Shown here: piece by piece, positions 1-11,982 of the stretch
How the letters are laid out: each line of letters begins with the position of its first letter
How positions within the stretch are numbered: the first letter of the stretch is position 1
NCBI RefSeq assembly: GCF_024166365.1
Contig: NW_026060243.1
Location: forward strand, 1-64,000
Length of the DNA stretch: 64,000 nt
Source of the DNA: Elephas maximus indicus
Lineage: Eukaryota > Chordata > Mammalia > Proboscidea > Elephantidae
Reading direction: 5' to 3'
The notes under the pieces: model-generated
Told to the model about the DNA's origin: nothing
The model's database searches: none
The model's input: the letters and a program-made list of their open reading frames with translations, nothing else
Position numbers and translations under genes: made by a program

Positions 1-3000
1 AAAGGTTAAGGAAGAACACTATATAATGCTTAAGGGTCAATACACCAGGAGGACATAACCATACTAAATATTTATGCACCCAAAAACAGGGCTCCAAAAT
101 ACATAAAACAAACTCTAACAGCACTGAGAAGAGACATAGCTCCATGACAATAGTAGGAGACTTTGACAGACCACTTTTTGCTGAAGGACAGAACACCCGA
201 AAAGAAGCTCAATAAAGACATGGCAAATCTAAAGGCCACAGTCACCCAACTTGATCTCATAGACATATACAGAACACTCCACTCAACTGAAGCCCAGTAT
301 ACTTTCTTTTCCAACACACATGGAACATTCTCCAGAATAGAACACGTATTAGGCCAAAAAAGCAAGCCTAAACAGAATCGAAAACATCAAAATATTACAC
401 AGCATCTTCTCTGACCATAAAGACATAAAAGTAGAAAGCAATAAAAGAAAAAGGAAAAAAACAAAAAAATCAAATACATGGAAACTGAAGAACACCTTGC
501 TCCAAAACTACTGGGTTACAGAAGAAATTAAAGATCCAGCAAACAAATTCACAGAATTCAATGAGAACAAAAACACATCCAACAAGAACCTCTGAGGCAG
601 GGCAAAAGCACTGTTCAGAGGTCAACTTATAGCAATAAATACACACATCCAAAAAGAAGAAAGGGCCAAAATCAAAACACTAACCCTACAACTCGAACAA
701 ACAGAAAAACAGCAGCAGAATAAGCTCATGGGCACCAGAAGAAGGAAATAATAAAAATTAGAGAAGAAATGAATGATATGGAGAATAGAAAAACAACTGA
801 AAGAGTTAACAAGACCAAAAGCTGGTACTTTGAGAAGATCTACAAAATTGATAAACCATTGACCAAAGTGACTGAAGAAAAACAGGAGAGGAAGCAAATA
901 ACCCAAATAAGAAATGAGATGGGCGATAACAAAACAGACTCAACTGAAATTAAAAGAATCATAACAGAATACTATGAACAACTGTACTGCAACAAATTTG
1001 AAACCCTAGAGGAAATGGACAAATTTCTAGAAACAAATTAGCTACCTAAACTAACACAGACAGGTAGAACAACCAAATAAACTCATAAGAAAAGAAGAGA
1101 TTGAAGAGGTAATTAAAAAGCTTCCCCTCCCCCCCCCCAAAAAAGCCCTAGCCCTGATGGCTGCACTGGAGAATTCTACCAAACTTTCAGAAAAGAGTTA
1201 ATACCACTACTACTAAAGGTATGTCAGTGGATAGAAAAGGATGGAATACTTCCGAACTCATTCTATGAAGCCAGCATAACTCTGATACCAAAACCAGGTA
1301 AAGACAACAACAACAACAAAAAAGAAAATTACACACCAATATCCCCCTAAAACAGGCGCAAAAATCCTCGGCAAAATTCTAGCCAATAGAATTAAAAAAC
1401 ATATCAAAAAAATAATTCACTATGACCAAGTGCGATTCATGCCAGTTATGCAGGGATGGTTCAACATTAGAAAAACAATGTAATCCCTCATATAAATAAA
1501 ACAAAAGATAAGAATGACACGATCTTGTCAATTGACGAAGAAATGGCATTTGACAAAGTCCAAAACCCATTCATGATAAAAACTCTCAGCAAATTAGAAT
1601 AGAAGGAAAATTGCTTAAAATAATACAGGGCATATATACAAAGACAACAACCAACATCATCCTAAATGGAGAGGGTCTGAAAGCGTTTCCCTTGAGAAGG
1701 GGATCCACACGATGCCCTTTATCACCACTCTTATTCAATATTGTGCTGGAGGTCCTAGCTGGAGCTATAAGGTAAGAGAAAGAAATAAAGGGCATCCAAA
1801 TTGGTACGGAAGAAATAAAAGTATCCCTATTTGCAGATGATATGATCTTATACACAGAAAACCCCAAGGAATCCATAAGAGAATTACTGGAACTAATAGA
1901 CGATTTCAGCAAAGTATCAGGATAGCAGATAAACATACAAAAATCAGTTGGATCCCTCTACACCAACAAACAGAAACTCAGAGGAAATCACCAAGGTAAT
2001 ACCATTTACAATAGCCTCCAAGAAGAGAAAATACTTAGGAATAAATACAACCAGAGATGTAAAAGACCTATACAAAGAAAAATACAAGACACTACTGAAA
2101 GAAACCAAAAGAGACCCACGTAAGTGGAAAAATATACCTTGCTCATGGATAGAAAGACTCAACATTGTCAAAATCTCAATTTTACCCCAAACTATCTACA
2201 GATACAAGGCAATACAATCCAAACTACAATGACATTTTTTAATGAGACAGAGAAACAAACTGACAACTTCTTATGGAAAGGGAAAAGATCCCAGATAAAT
2301 AAAGCATTACTGAAGGAGAAGAACAATGTGGGAGGCCTCACACTACCTGATTTTAGAACCTATTATACCATGGCAGTCAAACAACAGTAAAACAGCTTGG
2401 TACTAGTACAAGAGATACACAGACCAATGCAACAGCATTGAGAATCTAGACGTAAATTCATCCGTCTAGGAGCAGCTGATATTTGACAAAGATCCAAACT
2501 CCATTAAACGGGAAAAAGACAATCTCTTTTACAAGTGGTGCTGGCATAACTGGATACCCATCTGGAAAAAAATGAAACAAGACTCACACCTCACACCATG
2601 TACAAGCTATCTCAAAGAGGATCCAAGACCTAAATATAAAGTCTAAAATGATAAAGATCATGGAAATAAAAATAGGGACAACGCTAAGAGCCCTCATACA
2701 TGGCAGAAACAAAACACAAAACATAACTAACAATTCACAAAGAACAGAAGAGAAGGTAGATAACTGGGAGCTCCTAAAAGTCAAACACTTATGCTCATCA
2801 AAAGACTTCACCAAAAGAGTAAAAAGACAACCTACAGACCACGAAAAAATTTTGGTCACAACATATCCAATCAGGATCTAATCTCTGAAACCTACAAGAT
2901 ACTGCAAAACTTCAACAGCAAAACAACAAATTACCCATTAAAAAATGGGCAAAGGATAGGAACAGAAACTTCACCAAGGAGACATTTAGGCGACTAACAG

Positions 3001-4345
3001 ACATATGAGGAAATGCTCATGATCATTAGCCATTAGAGAAATGCAAATCAAAACTACAATGAGATACCATCTCTCCACAACAAGGATGGAATTAATCCAA
3101 AAAATACAAAATAATAAATGTTGGAGAGGTTGTGGAGAGCCTAGAACACTTACATAATGCTGCTGGGTATGTAAAATGGTTCAACCACTATGAAAATCGA
3201 TTTGGTGCTTCCTTACAAAGCTAGAAATAGAAGTACCATACAATCCAGCAATCCTATTCCCTGCAATATATTCTAGAGCAATAAGAGCCATCACGCAAAC
3301 AGATATATGCACACCCATCTTCATTGCAGCACTGTTAACAATAAGAAAAACATGAAAACAACCTAGGATCCCATCAACGGATGAATCGATGAACAAATTA
3401 TGGTATATTTCACACAATGGAATACTATGCAATGATAAAGAACAACGATGAATCTGCAAAACATCTCACAACATGATGAATCTGGAAGGCATCATGCTGA
3501 GTGAAATTAGTAAGTCGCAAAAGGACAAATATTGTATGAGACCACTATTATAAGAACTCAAGAAATGTTTAAACACAGAAGAAAACATTCCTTCATGCTT
3601 ATAAGGGTGGGGAGGGAGGGAGAGGGGTATTCACTAACTAGATAGTAGACAAGAATTATATCTTAGGTGAAGGGAAGGACAACGCACAGTACAGGATAAG
3701 TCAGCAAAACTGGACTAAACCAAAAGCTGACAAGGTTCCTGAACGCTACCAAACACTTTCAGGGACAGAGTACCAGAAGTGAGGGTCAGGGGACCTTAGT
3801 TTCGGGGGACATCTAGGTCAGCTGGCATAACAAAGTTGATGAAGAAAACGTTCTGCATCCCACTTTGCTGAATTGCATCTGGGGTCTTAAGAGCTTGGGA
3901 GCAGCCATCGAAGATGCATCAATTGGTTCCAACCTACCTGGAGCAAAGGAAAATGGACACTAAAGACACAAGGAAAATATTAGCCCAAGAGACAAAAGGG
4001 CCACGTAAATCAGACGTTCCATCAGTGTGAGAACAGAAGAACTAGGTAGTGCCCAGCTACCACCAATTGTTACCACCAATGACTGCCCTTAGAAGGAACA
4101 CAACAGAGTCCTTGATGGAGCAGGAGAAACCTGTGGTGCAGAACACAAATTCACGTAAAAAGACCAGACTTGACGGTTGACTGAGCCTAGAGGAACCCCA
4201 GAAGGCATGGCCCCCAGATTCTCTGTTCACCCAGAACTAAAACCATTCCCAAAGCCAACTCTTCCGACAAAGATTAGGCTGGACTTTACAGTACTTTAAT
4301 AATACCCATGGAGAGTGTGCTTCTTAGTTCAAGTACATACATGAG
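1..4345 (+). mobile_element. L1 (LINE-1) element, ORF2 and 3' UTR, decayed
   Basis: A sense L1 that enters from the left edge. Broken reading frames in several phases match L1 ORF2: endonuclease-like sequence at 1-420, a linker with NKTKSWYFEKIYKIDKP at about 805-860, and reverse transcriptase at 1150-1950 with the catalytic FADD box at 1830-1841. The C-terminal region runs to about 3000 and the 3' UTR to about 4300, ending in an A/T-rich stretch. The 3' UTR matches, in reverse, the L1 tail at 15.2-16.3 kb. ORF1 is not in the window. Many frameshifts and stops make it inactive. Confidence 0.93.
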
Positions 4346-5368
4346 ATTAAATTTTTTTTTTAAACTTTTAAAATAAATACATAGTACATAGAAAAAAAGG
4401 AAAAGAAATGTGAGAATTTGCCTTGGGAAAAGAAAATCTGAAGTGTATGAAAATAAGTTTACTTCATATTTAACCATATTTAGGTTAGAATTCCAACTAT
4501 GCTCTAATTCTCAGAATAAACAAAGAGTGAATCAACATCGATGGAAAGTTTAGGTATAAATATTTTTTTACCCCAAATTTTGAGGGCTTCGACAATTTTC
4601 CCCAGAGACTCTAAATGGCTGATAGGAAATTCATTCTCTTCTGAACGGCCTTCAGCCCTCTTGTTCATTTTCTCTCTTTCAAATGGAAGCTGCCCTAACT
4701 CTCTGAAGTCCTTATTTGCCAATAGTTTTGTCAAGGACGTTAGAGTTTCTTCAGCATCACCCTCCTCCCATCTTGAATTTTAAACCTCATGGACAATCAG
4801 TAAGAAAGGCCAAGTAACAAAGCTGTTGAGAGGAGAGTCTGGAATATACACCCCTGACTTAAACAGGGAGGGATACATAAGAAGAAGACCCAAAGAAAAT
4901 GTACTCAGTTGTATGCAGCATAGTTACACCATGTTAGATGGAAGCATGGCTTTATTTGGAGAATAATTATGTTTAAGGAGACATGAACCGATGGCCACAC
5001 AGACACAGGACAACTCACCCAAGGAACACTGACATAAGCAGGGAGTTCATTAGTAAATATCATTGTGTTTAGGGCCAATGGAGCCCCAAGGTAATGAACA
5101 TGCCAGTGGTCCCTTCTTCATGGTTCAATCTGAACTGACTGAGTCCTCTAGAGCTGGACCAGGAATAAAGCCCTATGCTCCCCAAACAACCCCACCTCAC
5201 CAGACCATGAAAGGTGTTGTTGCCATTGCTCCCACCTATCCCTCTCCTGATCTGTCTGCTCTCCCCTGAAAAGGAAGCACGCCCTAGAGAGCAAGCATGG
5301 ATCTGATCAGCCCTCTTGGATTCAACCCTGGAGGAGACAAGACACGTCCTTCTATGTCATAGCCTTTC
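4346..5368. other. Intergenic sequence
   Basis: Apart from the minus-strand open stretch at 4504-4779, I see no gene, RNA or recognisable repeat here. Short open frames such as 5063-5269 have no features that favour coding. Confidence 0.5.
4504..4779 (-). other. Unrecognised open stretch, possible exon or old retrocopy
   Basis: Read on the minus strand, 91 codons run without a stop between a TAA at 4780-4782 and a TAG at 4504-4506, in AT-rich DNA where stops are frequent. The product is hydrophilic and mixed in composition, with a stretch beginning LTKLLANKDFRELGQLPFER and a later EFPISHLESLGKIVEALK, which reads more like real protein than chance sequence. There is no ATG at the upstream end and no convincing splice acceptor. 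I cannot name a family. It may be an exon of a gene on the minus strand, a fragment of a processed pseudogene, or chance. Confidence 0.3.
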
Positions 5369-5590
5369 TGTTAACTACTGTTGTTGGTAGTTGTTGTTGA
5401 GTCAATTTCGACTCATGCTGACCTCATATATTTCACAGTAGACATGGGCTCCATAGGGATTTCAATGCTGTGACCTTGCAGAAGCAGATTGCCAGATCTG
5501 TCTTTCAAGGCACCGCTGGGTGGGTTTGAACTGCCAACCTTTCAGTTAGTAGTGAAGCACTTAACAGTTTGTGCCACCCAAGTACTCCTA
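5369..5590 (-). mobile_element. AfroSINE
   Basis: Minus-oriented tRNA-type SINE. It begins with the GTTGTTG-rich tail complement, carries the GACTCATGCTGACC segment and ends at GTGCCACCCAAGTACTCC, the complement of the family's A-box head. Confidence 0.85.
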
Positions 5591-5761
5591 TGAACTACTA
5601 AAGGGTTTTAAAATGGGTAGTGGCTACTTTCAGGTAATACTGAGTGGGACAAGGCTGTAAGGGAGTTAACTGGGAACTGGCCCTATTCTCAGGGTCATGA
5701 TCTTGGTGGTGTTACAGAGGCGTATGCATATGTGGGTAAGAAATTGCACTTTACAGCTTAT

Positions 5762-5935
5762 GGAGTTCCAGCGGTGAAGTGGTTAAGAGCTCAGGCTGCT
5801 AACCAACAGTTCAGCAGTAACAATCTACCAGCCACTCCCTGGAAACCTTCTGGGACAGTTCTACTGTGTCCTAGAGGGTCGCTATGAGTCAGAATCGGCT
5901 CAGTGGCAACAGGTTTGGTGTTTTTGGTTTCATAG
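5762..5935 (+). mobile_element. AfroSINE
   Basis: Plus-oriented copy: GGTGAAGTGGTTAAGAGCTC head, CTGTGTCCTAGAGGGTCGCT middle, and a CAGTGGCAACAGGTTTGG tail. Confidence 0.88.
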
Positions 5936-5939
5936 AGTA

Positions 5940-6365
5940 CTTAGGATGTGAAAGCACTCTCCTAAAGCTTGATACCTATTAACTCATTTCACCTAGCCCT
6001 CAATACTGTGTTGTTGTTGTTGTTAGCTGCCATCGAGTCAGCCCCAGGCTCCTGCAGATCCCATGTGTTACAGAGTAGAACTGTTCCATACGGTCTTCTT
6101 GGCAGATCACCAGGCCTTTCTTCCACAGTATCACTGGGTGGGTTCGACCCACCAACCTTTGCATTAGCAGCTGATGGCAAACTCCTTGCACCACCCAGGC
6201 TCCTTCAACAGTATGAGGCAGATGCTATTTTTATCCCATTTTAGGATAAGGAAACTGTGTCACAAAGCAGTGAAGAATGTTCCCTTAAGTCTCAAAGATA
6301 TCACCCGGTGGAGTTCATATTTTAACCGAGCTTGTCTGCCTCTAAATCCATGTTCCTAACCCCTA
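5940..6365 (+). repeat. MIR split by an AfroSINE
   Basis: Ancient MIR-type SINE. The left part (5940-6004, CTATTAACTCATTTCACCTAG) and the right part (6209-6365, TTTTATCCCATTTTAGGATAAGGAAAC) are separated by the minus-strand AfroSINE at 6003-6205. Confidence 0.7.
6003..6205 (-). mobile_element. AfroSINE inside a MIR
   Basis: Starts with a (GTT)n tail complement, then GCTGCCATCGAGTC and GTTACAGAGTAGAACTG, ending ACCACCCAGGCTCC. This is the full family layout in minus orientation. Confidence 0.9.
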
Positions 6366-7168
6366 CGCTAAAAAAAAAAAAAGGAGAGAGAGAATGAGAC
6401 AATACCCTAGAGCTATAATGCTTGGATATTACAGGAAATAGAGTTTTTTTTTTTTTTTTTTAATTTCCAAAGCGAAGACTTAGGTATTGGTGAATGAGAT
6501 GCTGAATTTACATAAATGATTAGGATAAAATTTGGAGTTTCTAAGAAATTTCATACTGGTGGAAGCTGCTTGAGCTAAGGACCCAGAGCTCTGGGAAGAC
6601 AAAGCATCCGTCCTCTGTCATCTGAGGCTGTGAGAGCCCTTGGGTGTGCCTGAGCATTGGTGTTTCATAGCATAGAGTGTCGAGGTCTTCACTTTTTGGG
6701 TCCAGGTCCCAAGCAGGTCACGAGTCTTGGGCTCCCTATGTTAGTCACTCTATGTGCCAAGGGAAGATGTGACCTTTCAAAGCCAATATTTGGCCTTGGG
6801 TCACCTCAATCCTGGCATCTGCCTTTGAACTCATAATGGAATAAAGAGCTGATCTTGCAGTTACCAAATCAGTCAGGCACAGATGGAGAATGCCCTGGCC
6901 GAGCTCCCAGAGTCCGGTGAGTCAGCCGAGGTGAACAGTCCAGATCCCATTAGATGGGAGGTGAGTACAGGACACGATGTGATCATGTCTGCATGTGGGC
7001 ACTTGGAAGCCAGAATAACGAGAAACTTCAAGGTACTATCTAGCCAGCCTTGGTCCTCTGGCACAGAGGGCATAACTGATGTGTGTGTGGACTTCACTAT
7101 GTGGTCAGCAGGTGGCAGTGGGCCTCATCTGTGGCTCTGTACATAAGGAGTATGAATGATGATGATGA
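6366..7168. other. Intergenic sequence
   Basis: Holds a short A-run near 6370 and a T-run near 6446. A plus-strand open frame from 6883 to 7146 has an ATG but no codon or motif support. I see no gene. Confidence 0.5.
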
Positions 7169-7515
7169 AGGCTGTGATGGTTAAGGTTGTGTGTCAACTT
7201 GGCTCGGCCATGATTCTTGGTAGCTTGACAGTCATATGAAGTTGTGATCACTTCCATAATGAAATTTGATATGATGTGATCACGTCCACGATGGCAGCTG
7301 GTCTGAGTAGCCAAACAGTTGAAAGGGACTTTCCTTGGTCATTTGTCCTGCATTGAATGTAAGTGGATATTCTGACAACGCTTGTGGGCTTTTACTCCTT
7401 CTGGATTCTGCACCTGGCTCCTGTTTGTCTCATCTCCAGTTCTTGAGACTAGCTAGCAGCTTACCTATGGTCTTGCCTGCTGATCTTTGGATTCATCGAT
7501 CTTCACCGCCTGTGA
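7169..7515 (+). mobile_element. LTR-like interspersed repeat
   Basis: Begins GTGATGGTTAAGGTTGTGTGTCAACTTGGCT and continues with the GATCACGTCC and GTAGCCAAACAGTTGAAAGG blocks. The same element lies at 10.95, 29.30 and 43.80 kb. It resembles MaLR-type LTR sequence, but I cannot assign the subfamily. This copy lies outside the tandem block and is an independent insertion. Confidence 0.6.
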
Positions 7516-7524
7516 GCAGCAATA

Positions 7525-7935
7525 CTTACTATGTGCCAACTCACTTAACCCTCACAAAAATCCAAGGAGTTAAGTATTCTTATATACTGTTTTTACAGAT
7601 AAGGTGTGGTCCTGGCAAGCAGAGGTCTTTTTAACCTAACCTGAAGGTTGGCGGTTTGAACCCACCCAGTAGCACTGGAGAAGAAAAGCCTGGTGATCTA
7701 CTTCCATGAAGATTATATCCAAGAAAACCCTATGGAGCAATTCTACCCTGTAACACATGGCTTCGCCATGAGTCAGGATCAACTGGAAGGCAATTGGGTT
7801 TGGTTTGGTTTTATAGATGAGGAGACAGGCATAAAAAAGTTCTGTAACTCACCTGGATCACACTTGTAATAAGTGATGGAGCTAGAATGGGAATCTAAGC
7901 AACCTGGCTCCACAGCCTGTATTCGTTCGTTCAAG
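7525..7935 (+). repeat. MIR split by an AfroSINE
   Basis: Left part at 7525-7605 (ACTATGTGCCAACTCACTTAAC). The right part at 7816-7935 begins GATGAGGAGACAGGC and continues with a match to the MIR 3' half. The break coincides with the AfroSINE at 7606-7815. Confidence 0.7.
7606..7815 (+). mobile_element. AfroSINE inside a MIR
   Basis: Contains AAGGTTGGCGGTTTGAACCC, GTAACACATGGCTTCGCC and the tail GAAGGCAATTGGGTTTGGTT. ACAGATAAGG on the left and ATAGATGAGG on the right look like a diverged target-site duplication. Confidence 0.85.
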
Positions 7936-8139
7936 AAGTATTTATTGAAAACCTACTATGTACTGGGCCCTGTGCAGTCAGTTTGGGGATATCCTTAATC
8001 ATAATCATCAATTGCCAATAGGTATTCCTCACTAGGTCCCACGTAGGGAACTGTACATACATACAATAAGATTAATAATTATGATGATACTACTACTACT
8101 AAAAAAAAAAAAATAGTAACAATAAATTTAAACTAGCCA

Positions 8140-8325
8140 GATGGTTCACATATATCATTACCTGGAATACTTACAGATACCAGTAAGGGATGAACTTCTA
8201 TTATATCTGTTTCATAGACAAGGAAACTGAAGTTAAAAGAAGGAAATAATTTTCCAAGACACAGATGGAATTGGAAGTAGTTAGATTTGAACCCGACTCT
8301 TTCCTTTTCCAAAGTCGATGTCATG
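8140..8325 (+). repeat. MIR fragment
   Basis: TATCTGTTTCATAGACAAGG, then a diverged AAACTGAAG...GATTTGAACCCGACTC segment that fits the MIR core and 3' half. Confidence 0.55.
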
Positions 8326-8812
8326 GATTCAATTGTGTCTCCCAAAAGTATGTGTCAAATTGGTTAGGCCACGATTCCCAGTAATGTGTGGTTGTCCTCC
8401 ATTTTATAATTGTAATTTTATGTTGCAGAGGATTAGGGTGGGATGGTAACACCCTTACTAAGGTCACATCCCTGATCCAATGTAAAGGGAGTTTCCCTGG
8501 AGTGTGGCCTGCACCAAATGTTACCTTGCAATAGATAATAGGAAAGAGAAGCAAGACCAGAGTGGGGACCTCATACCACCAAGAAAGCAGTGCCAAGAGC
8601 AGAACGTGTCCTTTGGACTGAGGTTCCTGAGCAGAGAAGCTCCTAGACCGAGGGAAGATTGATGAGAAGGATCTTCCCCCAGAGCCTTCCTGTGAAGCTG
8701 ATGCCCTGAATTTGAACGTCTAGCTAGTAGGCTGTGAGCAAGTAAATTTCTCTTTGTTGAAGCCATCCACTTGTGGTATTTATGTTATACCAAAGCTACA
8801 TAACTAAGACAG
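8320..8812 (+). mobile_element. MLT1-like (MaLR) solo LTR
   Basis: Starts at ATGGATTCAATTGTGTCTCC and ends at ACATAACTAAGACAG, close to the canonical ends of MLT1-type LTRs. It includes the near-terminal GCCATCCACTTGTGGTATTT segment. A second copy lies at 13.54-14.05 kb. Confidence 0.7.
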
Positions 8813-8885
8813 TCACCATGCTCTTATCAAGAACACAGCACAAGCATCACCTTGTTTTTCCATTCATTCAATAAACATTACATTT

Positions 8886-9066
8886 TTGCCATCACAGTGA
8901 TTAAGTGCTTGGCTGTTACCTGAAAGGTTGGCGGTTCAAACCCACCAGCCACTCCGCAGGAAAAAGATGCGGTAGTCTGCTTCCATAAAGCCTTGTAAAC
9001 CCTATGGGGCAGTTCTCCTCTGTCCTATAGGGTTGCTATGGGTGGCAATTGATGTGAAGCCAGTGG
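8886..9066 (+). mobile_element. AfroSINE
   Basis: CACAGTGATTAAGTGCTTGG, GAAAGGTTGGCGGTTCAAAC, and GTCCTATAGGGTTGCTATGG near the 3' end. Confidence 0.88.
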
Positions 9067-9117
9067 GTGGGGGTATCATTTCTTGGCACTCACCATGACT
9101 TCACTCCTGTGCTGCAG

Positions 9118-9237
9118 GTGGTGATAGTGTTCATTGTCCTGGCCCCACTGTTCCTGTCCCATGGCCAGGACCATCTCACCAAGGAGATACAGCAGCACAT
9201 GAAGGGAGCAACAGCCCCACACAAGTACCCGAGGAAG
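9118..9237 (+). pseudogene. ACSM penultimate exon, orphan relic
   Basis: A 40-codon block in one open frame reads [18 protein letters not shown] and then [20 protein letters not shown], ending PRK. This is the C-terminal part of mitochondrial medium-chain acyl-CoA synthetases (ACSM family), which activate medium-chain fatty and xenobiotic acids as CoA esters. The acceptor is good (GCTGCAG before 9118). The expected donor after the AAG codon reads ATGAGC instead of GTGAGC, so the splice site is lost. The matching last exon lies 2.66 kb downstream at 11902 and carries a stop. No earlier ACSM exons are seen, so this is the decayed end of a gene that entered from upstream or was duplicated in part. 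Confidence 0.8.
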
Positions 9238-9357
9238 ATGAGCATGGCAGATGGATGGGGTCTGGCCCTCTTGGCTGGTTCTGGTGCTCAGCTCTCCCAA
9301 GTCCGCCAAGGTGGTTAGGGTAAGCTTAGGTAAACAACCACACTACCTTTTTCTACT

Positions 9358-9455
9358 GCAGAAGACCCAATTCAACTGAAGGATGTGGTGGAGCGGACTT
9401 AATTGATTGGGATCCTTGAGCGTGTGTCAAAAACCAAAAAGGAACTCACTGCTGG
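9358..9455 (+). other. Exon-like fragment, unassigned
   Basis: A stretch preceded by TTTCTACTGCAG and followed by GGTAAGTTAACC reads, in one frame, DPIQLKDVVERT, a stop, then LIGILERVSKTKKELTA. It looks like a former exon with one nonsense change. I cannot identify it. Confidence 0.25.
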
Positions 9456-9837
9456 TAAGTTAACCTAAAGAAAAAAAATCAGACAAGTGTCCACAGACGT
9501 AAGTGCAAGAAGGTTATTTATAAGCCTCCAGAATCCGAAAAAAAAAATCCAAATCAGCAGCTTCAAAACTATCTCTAACATGATTCATCGTAAGAAATAC
9601 ATTTTGTATTGCAGCCCAATACATATATACATAAATATGACATATAAAAGTTAATAAAATATCATTATAACTCAATACATTCAGTACTTTCTGTTCTACT
9701 TCTTTGTTTTTAAATTCTACTTGCAACCAACAAAATGTCTTTTACAACTATCTAATGGGCCACTGTATGGTTTGAAAATCACTGATCTCAATGTCCAACA
9801 TAGAGAAGTGATTCAGTTATTCCCAGAATTAGTATGG

Positions 9838-10042
9838 GCAACTCCTGATGGCACAGTGGTTAATTGCTTGGCTGCCAACAAAAAAGTAGACAGTTGGAAC
9901 TCCCTAACTGCTCTCTGAGAGAAAGATGTGGCAGTCTGCTTCTGCAAAGATTATAGCGTTGGAAACCCTATGGGGCAGTTCCACTCTGTCGTGTAGGAGC
10001 ACTATGAGTCGTAATCAACCTTAAGGGCAACAGGATTTTTTT
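9838..10042 (+). mobile_element. AfroSINE
   Basis: ACTCCTGATGGCACAGTGGT head, TATGGGGCAGTTCCACTCTG and a CTTAAGGGCAACAGGATTTT tail. Confidence 0.88.
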
Positions 10043-10261
10043 TTATATAGTTAGAAATGATTGCACATATTTAATTTTTTACAAAAACAGATCTCGACAG
10101 CACATGGCAGAATATGGAATGGTATACGATGTATGATCCTACGTGCTCAGAGTTTGAAAGGGTACAGATGCCAAAGATTTAACATTTCCGTCTTTTGTAA
10201 TACTTTGCAGCATTGTTCGGATCTTTACAATCAATGCATATTATGTAGCTACATGGCTAAA

Positions 10262-10490
10262 ATTTTTTTGATCACCTACCCTGTGTCCTGGGCCCTGTAG
10301 TAAATGCTCTACATGTAGTATTATTTCACTTAATCCTTGCCATAACCTGCTGTGGTATAACTCTCCTGTTCTACGTGGAGGAAACTCAGACACAAAGTAA
10401 ATGGCCTGAAATTACACCTAATAAAAGGCAGAGCTGGAACTCAAACCCAGGTGTATCTGACAACAGAGTTCATGCTTTCCATTTTAGGCT
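10262..10490 (+). repeat. MIR
   Basis: Good MIR match from GGGCCCTGTAGTAAATGCTC through GAGGAAACTCAGACACAAAG to GGAACTCAAACCCAGGTGTA. Its 3' end (from about 10470) is where homology with copy B (28846) begins. Confidence 0.75.
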
Positions 10491-10619
10491 CCGTTGCCTC
10501 ATAGCTTTCATATCATGGCAACACCCAAGCCACCACAGTAACACCAAAAGACAGACAAGTATTGTAAACATCAGCAGGACCACCCATGGCAGACAGGTTT
10601 CAGTGGAGTTTCCAGACTA

Positions 10620-10890
10620 AGACAGAAAAGGAACAAAGGCCCGGAAATCTACTTCCAAAAGTTAGCTAATGGAAATCCTATGGATCACAACAAAATATTT
10701 TCTGATGTAGAGTTGGAAGATGAGCCCCCTAAGCTGGGAGGTACTCAAAACACGTCGTGGCCAAAACAATGGGCATGAGCATAACAATGATCACGAAGAT
10801 GGCACAGGACCAGTCAACATTTCATTCTGTTGTCCTTGGGGTCGTCATGAATTGGACCCGACTTAATGCCAACGAACAGCAACAACAACG
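10620..10890 (+). mobile_element. AfroSINE-related element
   Basis: GGAAATCTACTTCCAAAAGT, then GTCGTCATGAATTGGACCCG and an AACAGCAACAACAAC tail. A longer variant of the family, with the same copy at 28985-29240. Confidence 0.7.
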
Positions 10891-10951
10891 CTACCTCACA
10901 GAGAACAGAGAAAATGACGCATAGCATGAGGTTGTACCGCAGGGAACTGTG

Positions 10952-11500
10952 ATGGTTAACATTGTGCATCAGCTTGGCTAGAGCCTGATTCTCAGTGTTT
11001 TGGCAGTCGTTTCATGCTGTGATCACGTCCCTATTGAGATTTGATATGTGATCACCCCTATGATGGGATCTGCTGTGAGTGGCCAATCAGTTGAAGGAGT
11101 TTTCTTGGGCGTGTGTCATGCATCAGGTGTGGGGGGACATTCTGGCAGGGCCCAGGGGCTTTTGCTAGTTCTGGATCCTACAGCTGGCTCCAGTTCATCT
11201 GAACTCCCATTCTCGGGACTTGAGCTAGCAGCTTACCTGCCGTCTTGCCGGCCGATCTTGGGATTCATCAATCTTCATAGCCTGTGAACAACAGCCGGCC
11301 CTCCAACCAGATGATCTTGGGTTCACCAGCCCCTGCAGCTACGTGAATCAGGAGAACCCTCCATCGTGATCCACGGACATGGGATGTTCCAGCCTCTACA
11401 ACTGCATGAGCCATTTCCTTTATTTAAATCTTTCTCTCTTTATATATATTTATAAGCTTTACTGGTTTTTCTTCTCTAGAGAACCCAGCCTCAAACAATA
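10952..11500 (+). mobile_element. LTR-like interspersed repeat, copy A
   Basis: Starts GTGATGGTTAACATTGTGCA and ends TCTCTAGAGAACCCAGCCTC. Shared with copies B (29295) and C (43800, truncated at its left end by an L1), so it predates the tandem duplication. Confidence 0.65.
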
Positions 11501-11901
11501 ATGAACAGCCCTAAAATCTTAGTGGCTTTATAGTGAAGAAAGCTTATTACTGTGGGTATTCTGGGAACTCTGCTCCACATCCTGTCACTCTGGGACCTGG
11601 ATAAAGCACAGCCACTATAGAGACACCTGCCAGGTGCTATGCTGATGGGAAGAAACGGTGGTCAGCCTTCCATCTAAAAGGTTCTGAACTCTTCTGCCTA
11701 GAGGTAACACACTTCACAGTTCATTAGCCAAAGGAAGTCATGTGGCTACGTCCACCCTCAGGGAGACAGGAGGAGGACCTGAGATACCCCTCATGATGCC
11801 AGCCTGTCTGGGGTCTCTGCAGGTGACAAGGATGGGAGTGGGAAAGGGAAGGAAACGATAGCAGGACCAAGTCAGGCCAGATCTGCTTTCTCCTGGTCCA
11901 G

Positions 11902-11982
11902 GTGGAGTTTGATAAATAGCTGCCCAAAACCATCACTAGCAAGATCAAACAGAGTGAACTTCGGAAAAAGAGTTGCAGCTGA
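11902..11982 (+). pseudogene. ACSM last exon, copy A, broken
   Basis: Acceptor TCCTGGTCCAG then VEFDK, a TAG at the sixth codon, then LPKTITSKIKQSELRKK. The LPKTxTGKIxxxELR motif is the C-terminal lysine-containing segment of ACSM enzymes, where the lysine takes part in adenylation. The nonsense codon and a short frameshifted end mean no function. Copies at 30528 and 44661 keep the frame open. Confidence 0.85.
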
